A DNA stretch of 64,000 nt from Trachythela sp. YZ-2020 (Eukaryota > Cnidaria > Anthozoa > Malacalcyonacea > Clavulariidae), in NCBI GenBank assembly GCA_016169945.1, contig JADLSH010000368.1, positions 744,001 to 808,000 of the forward strand, read 5' to 3'. The notes under the pieces were generated by a model that did no database searches, was not told the origin of the DNA, and saw only the letters and a list, made by a program, of their open reading frames with translations. Positions 10,690-22,667 of the stretch are shown in pieces. Both the position numbers and the translations under genes were made by a program. Numbering within the stretch: position 1 is the first letter of the stretch; every line of letters starts with the position of its first letter.

Positions 10690-12035
10690 ACTGGGACGAA
10701 TTGCGCCATTTGAGGAATTTAAAAGCATCCAAGGCTACCGGGGTTGATGGGATACCAGCTAAAATACTGAAATTATCCTGCAATATTATTGCCTCATCCA
10801 AAATTTGACCTATATTTTTAACCTTTCAATTTCTACGGGTGTATTTGTTGACGATTGGAAAAGAGCCAGGGTAATACCTGTTTAGAAATCAGAAGATAGA
10901 AAGAAATGTGAGAACTATCGCCCAATTTCTATTCTTCCTTTTATAAGCAAACTGTTTGAGAAATAAATTTTTGGACAAAATTCCCTACTTTCCCGATTTC
11001 AAACCGGTTTTCGGCCCATACACACGACATTGTCCTTATTAATCCAAATGCGTGATAAGTGGTTTGAAAATATGGATAATGGGAACTAACCGGATTAATT
11101 TCAGTTGATATTAGGAAAGTCTTTGCTCGATTCGGAGCTAGACTCGATCGACTCGAAAGGAAAGCCTTTGACTCTATTGATCACAGAATATTATTAAGGA
11201 AGATGCAAGAGCAGTTTGGAATTCAAGGTTTGGAGCTAAAATGGTTCCAATCATATTTGATGAAAAGAACCCAATTTTGTTTTGTTGATGGTCACACATC
11301 CTCGGTGAAGGAAATTGTCTGCGGTGTTCCACAGGGATCTATTTTAGGACCCCTGCTGTTTTTGTTATATATAAATGTTTTGCCAGAATGTTTACAAAAC
11401 ACAACTCCTGGCATGTATGCTGATGATACTGAAGATATTTGCATCTTTGGTACGTTTCACTGAACTAGCAACAAAACTTAATAAAGACTTAGAAAACATA
11501 GTCAAATGGCTTTCCCAAAATAAATTACAACTTCATACTAAAAAGACAAAAGTAATGTTTACTGATTCACCCTATAACCTTAAAAACAAAGTTGGTAGTG
11601 ACCTTTATGGGACAGCTGTGGAAACATACTGAAAGAGAAAATACAAAAACTACAAAACAGGGCTGCAAGAGTTATAACTGGTGCTAATTATGATGTTAGG
11701 ACGTCGGATTTTCTCCATGCTATGTCGTGGAAGAATCTGAACGACAGACTAAAAATCAATAAATCAGTTTTCATTTATAAAATATTACCCACTCTGCCCC
11801 AAACTTAAAAGATAAATTTACTATAAGGGAAACAAATGTTAATTACAATCTTAGAAATGCTAATACCAATCTTTCAGTTCCTAAGCCTAATACCGAATTT
11901 TAAAAAAAAAAATTAGGAAAAAGGGGAGCTGTATCATGGAACAGCTTACCTTTAGAGGCAAAGCTGACAGAGTCTGACATTTGAGAGCGAACTTTGCATT
12001 TGATTATTAACTACGAACACAATATTCAGAAGAAG
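10690..12035 (+). mobile_element. Internally deleted LINE fragment
   Basis: It begins in the RT fingers (LKASKATGVDGIPAKIL), passes AFDSIDHRILLRKM and CGVPQGSILGPLLFLLYI, and reaches the YADD palm motif at about 11417-11428. It then jumps to the C-terminal KLQNRAARVITGANYDVR and SWKNLNDRLKINKS. Compared with the copy at 41.8-42.7 kb, about 90 codons are missing between these parts, and there are several stops and frame changes. It ends in an AAG-rich tail. Confidence 0.82.
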
Positions 12036-12056
12036 AAGAAGAAGAAACGGTTAATT
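12036..12056 (+). repeat. (AAG)n microsatellite
   Basis: About six AAG/GAA units follow directly on the LINE remnant, perhaps as its tail. Confidence 0.7.
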
Positions 12057-12083
12057 TATTCAGCACGCTATTTATAATTATTT

Positions 12084-12300
12084 ACTAGAAATACATGCAT
12101 GCAGAATCCCCTCGCCCATCCGAACCAAACAATTTACTCCCCCAAAAGTTATTGTAACATGAAATACTGAGTCTATCACTGTAACCATGGTAACATGCAA
12201 CACAACACTGTATATTTCTTTTATTTTAATTTGTACAAAATAGTAAAATATTGATACGATTTGTTAATTTTAACTATAAAATTATCAATTGCCCAACTCA
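12084..12300. repeat. Dispersed repeat, copy A
   Basis: The sequence from ACTAGAAATACATGCATGCA through CCCTCGCCCAT, GTAACCATGGTAACATGCAA and TATAAAATTATCAATTGCCC is repeated in the same orientation at 51863-52036 with few changes. Copy A contains about 45 bases that copy B lacks. No coding capacity; the class is unknown. Confidence 0.75.
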
Positions 12301-13240
12301 ACCAATGTATTTCTCTGCATGTATGACATACAGATCATAGATGGTGATTTTATAAGGTTTTCATTGTTCACAGGGTGTGAGAAATAGACCGTTCCGTGAA
12401 GTCACTAACTGTGGTGAAGTATAAGAAGTATCATGCATAAGCATGTTCTCGTGTATGCGTGTGCCAAGTGTTTTAATTTGGTGCGGTCAGTTTTTTGTAG
12501 TTTAAGTGAGCATATTGTGAAAATGTTTTATGATATATACTATATGAATATACTTGCATAAAACTATATTTCACAGGGTAGAGAACTTTACCATGTTGTG
12601 AACATAATATTAGGTTTGTATATACCATTTAAAAAAATAGATCTATAGTCGACTATAGGCAGTGGCGTAATATTCGTTTCGTGAACAATATAGTATAAAT
12701 TATTCATATATATATATCAAAAACAACTACCATATATTATACAGCCTTATAGGGACTGATCGGAAAGAACCGGGCCCAACAGACTATCAGACCCAGACTC
12801 GCACTTGCTGATAGGAGTAAAATACAGTATGCAATAACTGATCGTTAACAATATATGTGTAACACATGCAGTGCGAATATGGATCGAACAGTCCGCGAGA
12901 GTCCGGCGCTCAAACAAAACCATTCCCGTGAGGCAAAGTTGAAATAGATAAAAATGAATAAAATATAACCTATACAAAAGTTGGATAGATGATGTTGGAG
13001 ACTATTGCTTCATCTTATGGAAAATAGAGAATGGAGGATGATGCTGTGATGGCATTAGAGCCATATATCATATATCCCACAGAGTCTTGGGTTGACCATG
13101 CTTGTGAAATATGTTAGCTGATGGTGGGTAGATTAGAGATAGGGAAATAGTCGTGTGTACTGTATTGTGTTTTGACGGCGAGTGGCTCGCGTTCCGTGGT
13201 GCTATAGTTGCGTTCGGTCTTCTGAGCTGTCTGCCGCTAT
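12301..13240. other. No gene seen
   Basis: Non-coding, mostly AT-rich sequence without recognisable repeats. Short open frames on both strands show no protein family. Confidence 0.45.
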
Positions 13241-13313
13241 CAACCTCGTACTCAGGGCCCGCCCGCCCGATCATGGTGGCGAGAACGGGCGGAGCCCTGG
13301 TAAAGGCTGGTCA
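13241..13313. repeat. GC-rich hairpin repeat fragment
   Basis: CAACCTCGTACTCAGGGC followed by CCGCCCG pairs with CGGGCGGAGCCCTGG to form a hairpin. The right arm (GAACGGGCGGAGCC then TGGTAAAGGCTGGTCA) recurs inverted at about 18266-18303, which marks a dispersed element. The CCTCGTACTCAGGGC style resembles common anthozoan MITE ends, from memory. Confidence 0.5.
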
Positions 13314-13954
13314 AGTGAATCCAAGAATTTTGGACATTACGTAATTATTAGATTTCTAATCCGGAGGGTGATCGCTAGAAGTGAAACTCGTAGCTAGCCT
13401 ATTCGCAGGTTACTCGTACACTAGCTGTTATAAATGTTCTTCGAAAATCTTCGATTTTCGGTGTGGATTGTGCGTTTCAAGCTTTTCTAAAATTATGGCG
13501 ATCGATTAGACAGATCAGAACTTCATGTCTATAAAATCCAGTAATATTTGTTCGCATGCGACGTTCATAACACAAGGATATATCGTTCGTTGTACGGATT
13601 TGTACTGTTATTTTACTCAAAGCAATGGATGAATGGAATAAAAATTTCCCACGAACGGTGCGTACATTTATTTATTTTTATTTTTACTGCCCAGATTGAT
13701 TATGTTACTTCGGTATGTACACGTCATTATGTTATTGTTTTAATTTTTAACATTGTCGACAGACATGACTAAATGTGAATGAAATCACCTGGCTAAAATT
13801 TTTAAGGAATTGTAATGCATTTCTATATATTAACTGCATTTTCCTTTATAAGTTATTAGGACTGTTATAGGGAGGCCATGCTGGGCCCTTTAGTCGACTG
13901 GGACAGCCCACAAAGTGACCACTTGCTGTGTAGTTATTTTTATAGATAGATAGT
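13314..13954. other. No gene seen
   Basis: AT-rich sequence. Short open frames on the + strand have no recognisable motif. Confidence 0.45.
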
Positions 13955-16880
13955 TTAGTTAGATAGATAGATAGTTTATTAAAAAATACACATTGTAGCC
14001 TTAGAAGCTGATTGTAAATAAATACAAATTAGGAAGAAGTGTTAACATAATTATAATAGTATAGAACTATTTACAATTTAGATTAAGAAGTTTAACAGAC
14101 GAAGGAATAAAAGTGTTTAAAAATCTATTTGTATTCGCGGTGTAATCAGCCAAAACGCGAGACTGTCTTAAGTTATAATGTGTCTCCTGTTTTGGTGGTA
14201 AAAGATGAGCCAACTTGTGATCAGGTTTGTTCATTATTTAATTCGCTAAAAAGTTTCTTACACGCTTCCCTGCGTCTAGTACTAAACTCGTCAATACCAC
14301 TGAGAATTAGACTGTCGTCATAGTTTACGTAAGGGTAAAAAAGAGACATAACTCGCTTTTGAACACATTCGATAGCATTTGAGAGATAGTTGGGTAACCC
14401 ATAGTCGTAGACTTGACAACTATATTCCAGGACTTGCCTGATACAAGAGCAATAGAATGTAACAATGTCAGAAGCTGGTACTTTGGCACGTTTGAGTTGA
14501 ACAATGAAGTAAAACCGTTTGTTCGCTTTCTTGATAATGTTATTAAAATGCTCACTTAAGGTCGTTGCTTATTAATAGACCCAGTACTCTAGCATGGGTT
14601 ACGACTTCAAGTTGATCACTGTCCAATACGACACTTGGCAGAGAAAAATTGTTGGATTTTGTGAAGCAGAATTGGAGTTCTTTGCACTTGGTACTGTTAA
14701 GTTGTAATTTATTTGCCGCAGACCAACTTTGAACTTCGACGACTTCAAGTTGATCACTGTCCAATACGACACTTGGCAGAGAAAAATTGTTGGATTTTGT
14801 GAAGCAGAATTGGAGTTCTTTACACTTGGTACTGTTAAGTTGTAATTTATTTGCCGCAGACCAACTTTGAACGTCGTCGACAGTAATTTGAATGGTACTT
14901 GTGTTGTCCTTGTTTACTACTTCAGATATAGTGGTATCATCGATATATTTCCAATTGTCAACACCCTGAGGTACCCCTGAGGGAACCCCGGCCCACTCCG
15001 AAAAGCAATCATTGGACAATTTGACTCGTTGCACTCTGTTCATCAAGAAGTCAAGAATCCACTTTTTAACAAATGATGGAATAGGAAGGTGGATAATCTT
15101 CTCAGCAAGAATACGATGGTCTATAAGATCAAACGCTTTGCGATAATCAAACAAAACTACTCTGACTGCGTTTCCGGTTCCATCAGTGGCCTTAGACCAA
15201 TTATGAACCATTGAGATAAGCGCATGGGTCGCCGAGGAACGCGGAATGCCCCCCAAATTGGGCAGGATCGATTATGCTTAGAACAGCTGGAGCGATATAT
15301 TTTTTGATACCGCTGATGTAAGAGATATTGGTCTGAGATGCTTGTTAATTTCACGTACTGGTTTATCCTTCGGGATGGGAGTAATATTGGCTTTTTTCCA
15401 TGCAGGAGGAAGTTTTTGTTCTTGGAAAGACGCATTCAACAGATTTGAAATAGGAGATGCAATGATTTCAGCATAACTCTTTAAAACCCAGTTTGGAATA
15501 CTGTCGGTCCCTGGCGCTTTAGATGGATCCAGATTCTTCAGTTTTATTAACACAGATGTTGGAGAAGTTATACTAGTGACCACTGAAGGAGGATCTGCAG
15601 GGATTGCTTGGTATAGGGGAGGAAGATCTTCGGTACATAGGGAGCGATAGGCTTTCATTGGCTCCAGAAAAGTATCGTTAAAAAGTATCGTTCTCTTGAT
15701 GATAGATGATCAATGTTATCTGTTTGAAGTTGCGATTGAAGATTGCAGTAACTAGACTTTATACCACTAATGCGCTTAACTTGGGACCACCACATCTTGG
15801 GTTTAGATTGTTTCAAATGACTAACTGTAAACTGTTGAGGCGAAGAAGTTGGCTCGACAGAGTTTTCTCATTCTATTCACCTTGTTACGGTAAAATTTGA
15901 ATAAGTTTAGCTTTCCAGAAGAAAATGCGCGTTGTAGTTTCGGATATTCTCCGTTTGGGGAGGATGACGATAGTATTATGATCGGAAAGGCCGAATGGAG
16001 CCAGAACTTGCACTGACGAGGGCTCATAATATTCGTGCAGGTTGGTGAGAACTAAGTCTAAAATGTTTGAGCCACGAGTTGGACGACGGACCAATTGTTT
16101 CAGCTGAAAATTGTGCATTAGGAGTTTGATGTCTAACTGATTGAAATCTCCAGCGATAACACAAGTACACAACCAGGGAAAAGGCCTTCAACCTTTGTTA
16201 GCGATTCAGATAAATATTCCAAAATTTGATGATCATTCGAAGAAGGAGCGTGGTAAACGCAGGCGGCAATAACGCAGGGCACACCTCTCGGTTCGGTTGT
16301 CTAACTGGCCTGGTATGAGCCCAAAGTACTTCAAAATGTGGATCTTCGAGCTCATCCAGACGTCTACATTTTATTTGATCTCTGGTATAGAGACAGACAC
16401 CTCCATGTAGTCCGGAAGTACGATCTCGCCTAATAAAATTGTAGTTTGCCAGAGATATCTGATTATCTTCAAGAGTGTTTCTTAGCAACGTCTCGGTAAT
16501 AAAAATAAAATCGAAGTTGCGTTGAGATATAAGGACTCTGACCTCATAGATTTTAGGTGCAAGAGACATGATGTTTGCCAAAAGAATACTGGGAGCAAAT
16601 TCGCTTATGATTGGTAAGTTCTTATTTTGGGGCGTGTCAGTATTCGTATTGTTAACGTTGGTTCTAATTCGGATACAGTTTTCGATATTTGAATATTTGA
16701 TCGTCGATTAACACATGGTATTCTAGCTGTACGGGTTGAAGAAACAATAACAGAGATGGGCAGATATTCTACTACATCTATAGTAGAAATTACTTTGCAT
16801 TTATCAATCCGGCTGGTCCGGTCACTGAAACTCCATTGAAAGCAGCTCAGATTAATATTCCCCATATAAATACTCATTAA
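13955..16880 (-). mobile_element. LINE with endonuclease and RT, degenerate
   Basis: On the - strand the order is an apurinic endonuclease N-terminal part (16581-16198: FDFIFITETLL, GLHGGVCLYTRDQ), its C-terminal part (16172-15885: VIAGDFNQLD, LILDLVLTN-like, FGLSDHNTIVIL), the RT entry (15658-15278: LDPSKAPGTDSIPNWVLKSY), and the palm (15256-14552: VLFDYRKAFDLIDHRIL, SGVPQG, YIDD). A C-terminal region follows to about 14130. Between SGVPQG and YIDD the usual ~20 residues are deleted, and a 46-codon segment is duplicated. It ends in a (GATA)n-like tail near 13955. Inactive; same broad clade as the copy at 59.6 kb. Confidence 0.87.
14601..14876 (-). repeat. 138-bp tandem duplication inside the LINE RT
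   Basis: Two adjacent copies (14601-14738 and 14739-14876) differ at only one or a few bases. The period of 138 is 46 codons, so the duplication leaves the frame open. The encoded segment contains SWSAANKLQLNSTKCKELQF twice. The near identity points to a recent event in an otherwise decayed element. Confidence 0.85.
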
Positions 16881-18265
16881 GCAGGCTGGCCCAGGTGCCC
16901 GGATGAAAGAGATGTTATAAATTGTTCAAACAATCAAATCAGCCCAGCAAGCCATTCATCTTTCTTGCCAGGCTGTTTTGCCTGGCTACATATAAATAAC
17001 CACAATAAGACAGAATTGTTTAGACAGCAAAAACCAAGAGCTAGTTTTTTGTATTTCTGTTATGTCTAATTGTAGTTTTTAGCAGTTTGCTGAAATACCA
17101 TCATCCAATGACATGGTCTTGTTTAATGTTGCTCGCATCTTGCCCAGTTTTACTGATTTTGCCTCATTTCTTGTACCAATGTGTGCCTTTTCGATAACCT
17201 ATTTGAAAGTATCAAAATCATGCAATGAATTTAGTAAAATATCTTGGCGAAAGGTAGGGGGTCAAAATGCAGAAATTATTTATTTATTAGCCTAACAATC
17301 ATATCACATTAAAAAAAACCATAAAAAGATATGATTGAAGGATTGGACAACAGGACTGAGATCCCATATTAAGTCCATCCATTCAACACCAATATAGTCA
17401 ATAACAACATAAAATACACAACATATTACTCTACTTATACACAACAGACAAAAATGTAAGAACAAAAACTACACAAGACAACCTGAACAGCAATTGATAT
17501 TGTTTTCAGGAACAGCAATTGATATTGTCAAACAAAATGTTTTCCATGTTAATTCTTGTTCGCGGTCAAGAGAATGTCTTCAAAATCAGCTTCTGCATAA
17601 TACAACATATGTGAAGAAAGTCAATCATTCCTTGTATGAAAGTGATTATCAGCTATTCCTCAGACTCAGAGACCTTATTCATAAACAGCTGTAGTTATAA
17701 ATTCCTTCATGCAGTCCTAAACATGGCAACAAGCTTACATGGCCCAAATTATTACTGTCATTGATAAATAGGCAAGTCTCGTACAGTAAGTCATTCTAAC
17801 TATAGTCCGGCGGAATATGGCGAAACTGATTAAGTGAATGTTTGACTAAATATTCTGGCAGTTTGAGGACTGCAAATTCAGCAGACTTTCGAGGCTATGC
17901 TAGTGAGAGTCTGATAAAATATAACTATTGTATAGGCATAGTTATAGGCCATCGCATGTGTTTGTTAACTTCAAAATTCAGCTACATATATAATAGCCTT
18001 CGAAATATAGTAATACACAGTTCTTTAACTCGATTTATTGTAACAAATTAAAGACAACCACTTGCCAAAATACTAAATTGTAACAATAAAATAGTTTTAC
18101 TTCATGAAAATCGTCAAAATTAATCAATATTATACGAAAACATAACTTTAATTTCCGCCATATTTTGGAGTTCTATGATATCTATATCACTCATTCCCCC
18201 CTGACTTCCAATAGGAGTTTTAATGATATGCAAAATTACTCCAAGATTCTTGGAGTGTTTCGCGA
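16881..18265. other. No gene; small direct duplication
   Basis: The only structure I see is a 25-base-period duplication at about 17484-17530 (AACAGCAATTGATATTGT twice). Otherwise AT-rich non-coding. Confidence 0.45.
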
Positions 18266-18303
18266 TCAGGTGACCAGCCTTTACCACGGCTCCGCCCGTT
18301 CCG
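18266..18303 (-). repeat. Inverted copy of GC-rich repeat arm
   Basis: Its reverse complement matches the 13290-13313 arm (GAACGGGCGGAGCC...GGTAAAGGCTGG) with one difference over about 31 bases. It is a short fragment of the same dispersed family. Confidence 0.5.
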
Positions 18304-18344
18304 TACGATTTTTGGCAATAAACATCATCAACAGGGGTTACATC

Positions 18345-18590
18345 TAAGTTGTGTGGATGAAATGACCTAATGATGCACCACGAAATACTGTAACTGGCTT
18401 GTCGGTTGGATTCAACAAGCGGAATGGACTGTTCTCTTCAGTCCCTGGGCATACCAAAGTTGCAGCACCCGCAAGATGGTATCGATCTGAAAGTTTTTAG
18501 CCTGGTTCTATTAACCCAAAAACATTACTAGGCGATTGACTTATAGTTGCCGGGATGACAGCTTCGCTACGAGGGTCAATAATATGGGTT
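18345..18590 (-). pseudogene. Ty3/gypsy-type pol scrap (protease-RT region)
   Basis: On the - strand a frame with one internal stop reads DPRSEAVIPATISQ, then YHLAGAATLVCP and a segment containing FRLLNPTDKPVTVFRGASLG. The pattern R-x-L-N-P followed by P-V-x-V-x-x-G-x-x-L-G is typical of the segment after the retropepsin in Ty3-type pol. No RT, integrase or LTR was found nearby. It is a short isolated remnant. Confidence 0.5.
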
Positions 18591-18984
18591 TAGGAACATT
18601 TCACAGGTAAAGGACTAGGTTGGAGTGACGTAGTGAGTTGTAATCCACGTTTATTATTATCCCAATCAAATTGCATATCGTGTACTCCTTAATTTATACA
18701 TGTCCAGTGATTTGAAAACACGGTAGAAGTGGTTAAAAGGGAACATGCAGTCACCTGCACCACCATGCAACATCTAATAACTTAAAACCTTGTTCTGTCA
18801 CTGTTTACATCTATAAAAGCAATTTGCCATCGCCTATTGGGCTTGTATAAACAGTATTCGCGGTTATCTGCTTATATATTAAGATATGTAACCAAGTTTA
18901 TGTTGGCGAGAAACTCCTAATAATAGTAAAACCGGCTGGTTTTACTCAACTGTAACTAGAGTGCACTCAGAGATTACATACAGT

Positions 18985-19440
18985 ACAGTGTGTCCCAAAA
19001 AATTTTTGAAAAGTAAAACCTTTGAAATTGAAATTAGCATTGCTGTCAAAAAACCTATTGTATTCAATTCACACATGGGTATTATTAAGAAACACTGTTA
19101 AGAAAGGATTCAGAAGTTTTTTGTCTCCGTTTGAGGCTTGTTTTACGTGTTGAATTTCCGTTGAATTTAACTCGTCAAGTTTAATATGAAATATCGTTGT
19201 GGACGGTAGTTCGTCATCTAAAACAGGTTTTATAACTTTTTTAATAATTAAGTGCTTTGTCCTTCAACGTGTCCGCCATTTCTCTCAACGCAAAGTGTGG
19301 TTCTTTTTCCATATGGCGCACTGCATTTCTAATAATGTCAGGCGTGTGGCGTAAAGCATTACATTCTGCAATTATTCTTTCGCGCAACATATTGACATTC
19401 TGTGGTGGTGTGGTATTATTGTTAAAATCCATTTTGCAGT
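18985..19440 (-). mobile_element. Mariner/IS630-type transposase remnant
   Basis: The frame 19432-19241 reads MLRERIIAECNALRHTPDII then AVRHMEK. This resembles the end of IS630/Tc1/mariner transposases, where 'LRxRIxxA...TPxxLxxxxxxxxxR' closes the DDE domain. A terminal-repeat-like TGTGTCCCAAAAAATTTTTG lies at about 18987-19006. The catalytic acidic residues would lie upstream (higher coordinates) and are not present. Confidence 0.45.
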
Positions 19441-19619
19441 AGCAAAATGAATAACATGTAGCAAGAATATTTACATTAATGTTTAAAAGTTTAAAAATAC
19501 ATTACTGAAGTTAAATTATACTATAAAATATACTCTAACCAACCGAAACAACTATTAAAATACCTGTTACCTATTATAACTGATATTTATTCATCAAAAC
19601 TTAACTATATTTAATGGTA

Positions 19620-20740
19620 ACAAAGTTCTTCAGACGTTCGGACATTATCGGTAAAAGTTCCGGATTATTATTACGCAGATCATAATTAGGAGTTCGGTTG
19701 GTAGGCCGGATTTAACTATTGCAGTCAAGGGGTTGTATGGTGGATCTTGGTCTCGAAGTGAATTAATTAATCTCTTACATGCTTCATCCCCTCTTGTACT
19801 CAGTAATTCAATGTTACTTTTCTGCAATGCTTCTTCATAAGATAAAGTGGGATACGCAATTTTTAAAGCTCTCTTTTGTACCGACTCGATAAGTTCTGAT
19901 AATGTTTTGGAAGAGCGGACCAAACTGATGAGGCATATTCCATTTGAGATCTTATAACTGAACAATAAATGTGGACAATGTCTAAAGGGCTCAGTCCAGC
20001 TTTCTTTAATTGGCGTAGAGCATAAATACGTGAATTCGCTTTCTTTAAACGTGATAACTATTTCTTTGCATTTCTTTGGGTTTAGTCTCATTCCTCGTTC
20101 ATTTGCATAATCAGATATTTGGTTGACGACAATTGGTAAAACGCTGGGTGAACATCGTGGGATTATTTCATCGACAAATTTGACTCTTCCCGGCCAATCT
20201 TTAAGCAGTGCATTAACAAGGACTGCAAAAAGCAGTGGTCCTAGTGGTAAGCCTCCGTTTGTCTTTTTCCACGACGAGTACGACACTGTTCGCACACACT
20301 GTTCGCGATTGCTAAGAAAAGCTTTAATCCACCTCAGTATGGCAGGATGTACACCAAGATTTTCCAGCTCGCATATTATAACGTTATTGTCAACAAGATC
20401 GAACACCTTTTTAAAGTCTTCAAAAAACAATCTAGCAGAACAGGAACCGTATGAAGGTACGGTTAGAGCGTGAGTTGTGGATTTCCTTGGTAACGCAAAC
20501 TGTTTGCATGGTGTCTAATTTGCTCTCAATTTGGGAAAATAACTTTGTCAAGGTGAACCCCTCCATGACCTTAGAAATCTGTGGCGTTAATGATATGGGT
20601 CTTAGACTCGTCTTCCACACGGTCAGAAATACACCTTGAATCATAGACGAATTGTAAATGTCCGTAATGACTGGGGCAAGTTCATATGCGAATACTTTCA
20701 AAATTTTGTTAGGTATCATATCTGGACCCAGAGGGAGGGT
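19620..20740 (-). mobile_element. Degenerate LINE, RT palm to C-terminus
   Basis: On the - strand, 20719-20432 gives a broken fingers part (ITDIYNSSMIQGVFLTVWK, RPISLTPQISKVME). Then 20430-19645 gives FEDFKKVFDLVDNNVII, a shortened GGLPLGPLLFAVLVNALL, RLNPKKCKEIVITFKES and SVQKRALKIAYPTLSYEEAL. The catalytic F/YADD is lost: FVDEIIPR stands in its place. No endonuclease part is present. Inactive. Confidence 0.82.
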
Positions 20741-20889
20741 GGACAGCTGTCACATGATATTTTTCGACCAATGAGGAGACGCTATTTTCTCAGCGCTCGC
20801 AAGAAGCAAGTGGACTGTGAAATTTGCATTGGTCTCATAAATACGGAAATATTTCGCTTTGTTATTCAAATTTGCAATTAAATTCGATG

Positions 20890-22050
20890 CACACCCGTTC
20901 AATGAATATTAATCTACTCCTAAGCGAAGAATTTTGGAAGGTAAACGTCGTTTTGTACCATATTTTTATATTTAATGCAGGCACTTATGCGTCACGTGGA
21001 AATACGAGGCTGTTTCAACTATCAACTTTTGAAATAGAAAATATCGAATTTCCATGGTTCGATTTCGCTAATTTTCGCATAATGTGATAGATTAAAGCCT
21101 AATATTTCGTTTTAACTGCCCCCTCCTATCCGCGCAACTCACCGTTTTCGAGATATTCGCTGCTGAATTTTCAATACGATTTTGCACTTTCTAAAAAGAA
21201 CTATCTCCAACTTTTTAAGTTTCCCTTCTTATCATTTGCATTTTATTAAAATATTTTAAACTTTTTGTAATATCAATGAATTATATGTTTAAACGCATTT
21301 GCTTGATCAGTTTTTGATGGATATTTTAGAAATTATGAAACGTGTTTTTGTTTGTTTTCATGATTGAAGTTAGTCGTGTCTTCGCGACGTGTTGACTAAA
21401 GTTCGCGTCTGTTTACAATTTTCAAACTAAAGTATCTAGAATTTCCGTGGTTCGATTTTCGTAATTTTTGTATAATGATGAAGACAAATGTATAAACTTT
21501 AAATCTGCTGGAATGATCCCGGTGATCCCCTGGCAGTTTTCGAGATATTAGGCATCGAAGTGATCATAGTCATTTCGACGTTTGCCAAAATGGCATCTAA
21601 TAGTTTTAGGAAGATATTGAGCCACCAAAGCTTGTTTTTCCCAATTAATCTTAGCGTTATTCTTTAGAGCAAGCGTTAAAGTACTTTTGAATGAATTTTA
21701 GGAGATTTAGGAGTTATTTGCGTGTTGTTTAGAGATTTTATATCTGGGCTAGTGTCTGGCTCTGTCTGCAATTTTGTTGTCTGATGGCCCGCTCGACTCG
21801 CAAACATCGAATATTTTGTCATTGTTATTCAATTTTTTTTCTGGAATGCATCCATGCTATTTCAATAACTATTGATCTACCTATGTGAGCAGTATTTTGT
21901 AAGGTAAACGTTATTTTGATCTTTTTTGTAGGCTGTACGTCGTCATATTGTATTAATCCGATGCCATTTCTGTCAACAATATTTGAAGTTGAACACCTCG
22001 AATTTCCACAATTGACGCAGTGATTGCTCGTTTTTTCTGAAGAAGTGGAC
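20890..22050. repeat. Diverged internal duplications, no gene
   Basis: The passage TCGAATTTCCATGGTTCGAT with the following TTTTCGCATAATG at about 21045-21085 is echoed at 21430-21475, and more weakly at 21995-22025. The passage TTTTGGAAGGTAAACGTCGT at 20930 is echoed by TTTTGTAAGGTAAACGTTAT near 21894. GTTTTCGAGATATT occurs at 21141 and 21535. This suggests an old tandem or nested duplication with a unit of several hundred bases. No coding capacity recognised. Confidence 0.5.
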
Positions 22051-22667
22051 TTTACTGTTTAAAATAAGTGCTGAGTTTTAGAAAAAAAATTTTGAAGTAA
22101 AATTTGTTGTTTATTTACAGATTTGTATTATGTAGAGAATATGCATGTGCTATGTATTTTCAATAAAAATGGAACTGTATATTACTGTAAAGTTTGTTTT
22201 GTCTACATTTCACACGTAATTTCTGTTGCAAAAAAGTATATAGAAGTTCTTTGACAACCTCAATATGCGGGTTTTCAGTAGTCACAATGTGCTATTGGGA
22301 TAAATAAATAACTAAATACATATTAAAAGTCGAATCCTTTGATGCCAGCAGAATCAATCTGGCCAATAAATATTTAGTTAACTGTCTGTACTGCACTCCT
22401 CACTAGTTGCACAATGTACATTACAAATACAGACGATCACTCGCAGCCTTTGAGATTTCTGCACAAATAAATCCTCAGAGAGACTCAAAGAGCCTTGTTA
22501 TACCTCCATTACAAAACACTAAACACATCCATAATGATGGCATTGAGTCTCTGTAACAATAGCGTCTATTTTCGCAGAATTTTCTATGGCCAGAAATGTT
22601 GACTTCACGGCAGTCAACGCATAAATGAGGCCGCACGTGGAAACATACGCTCATTACCCATGATGCT
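22051..22667. other. No gene seen
   Basis: AT-rich non-coding DNA in the first half. A - strand open frame (22786-22475) shows no known motif, and I do not call it a gene. Confidence 0.4.
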
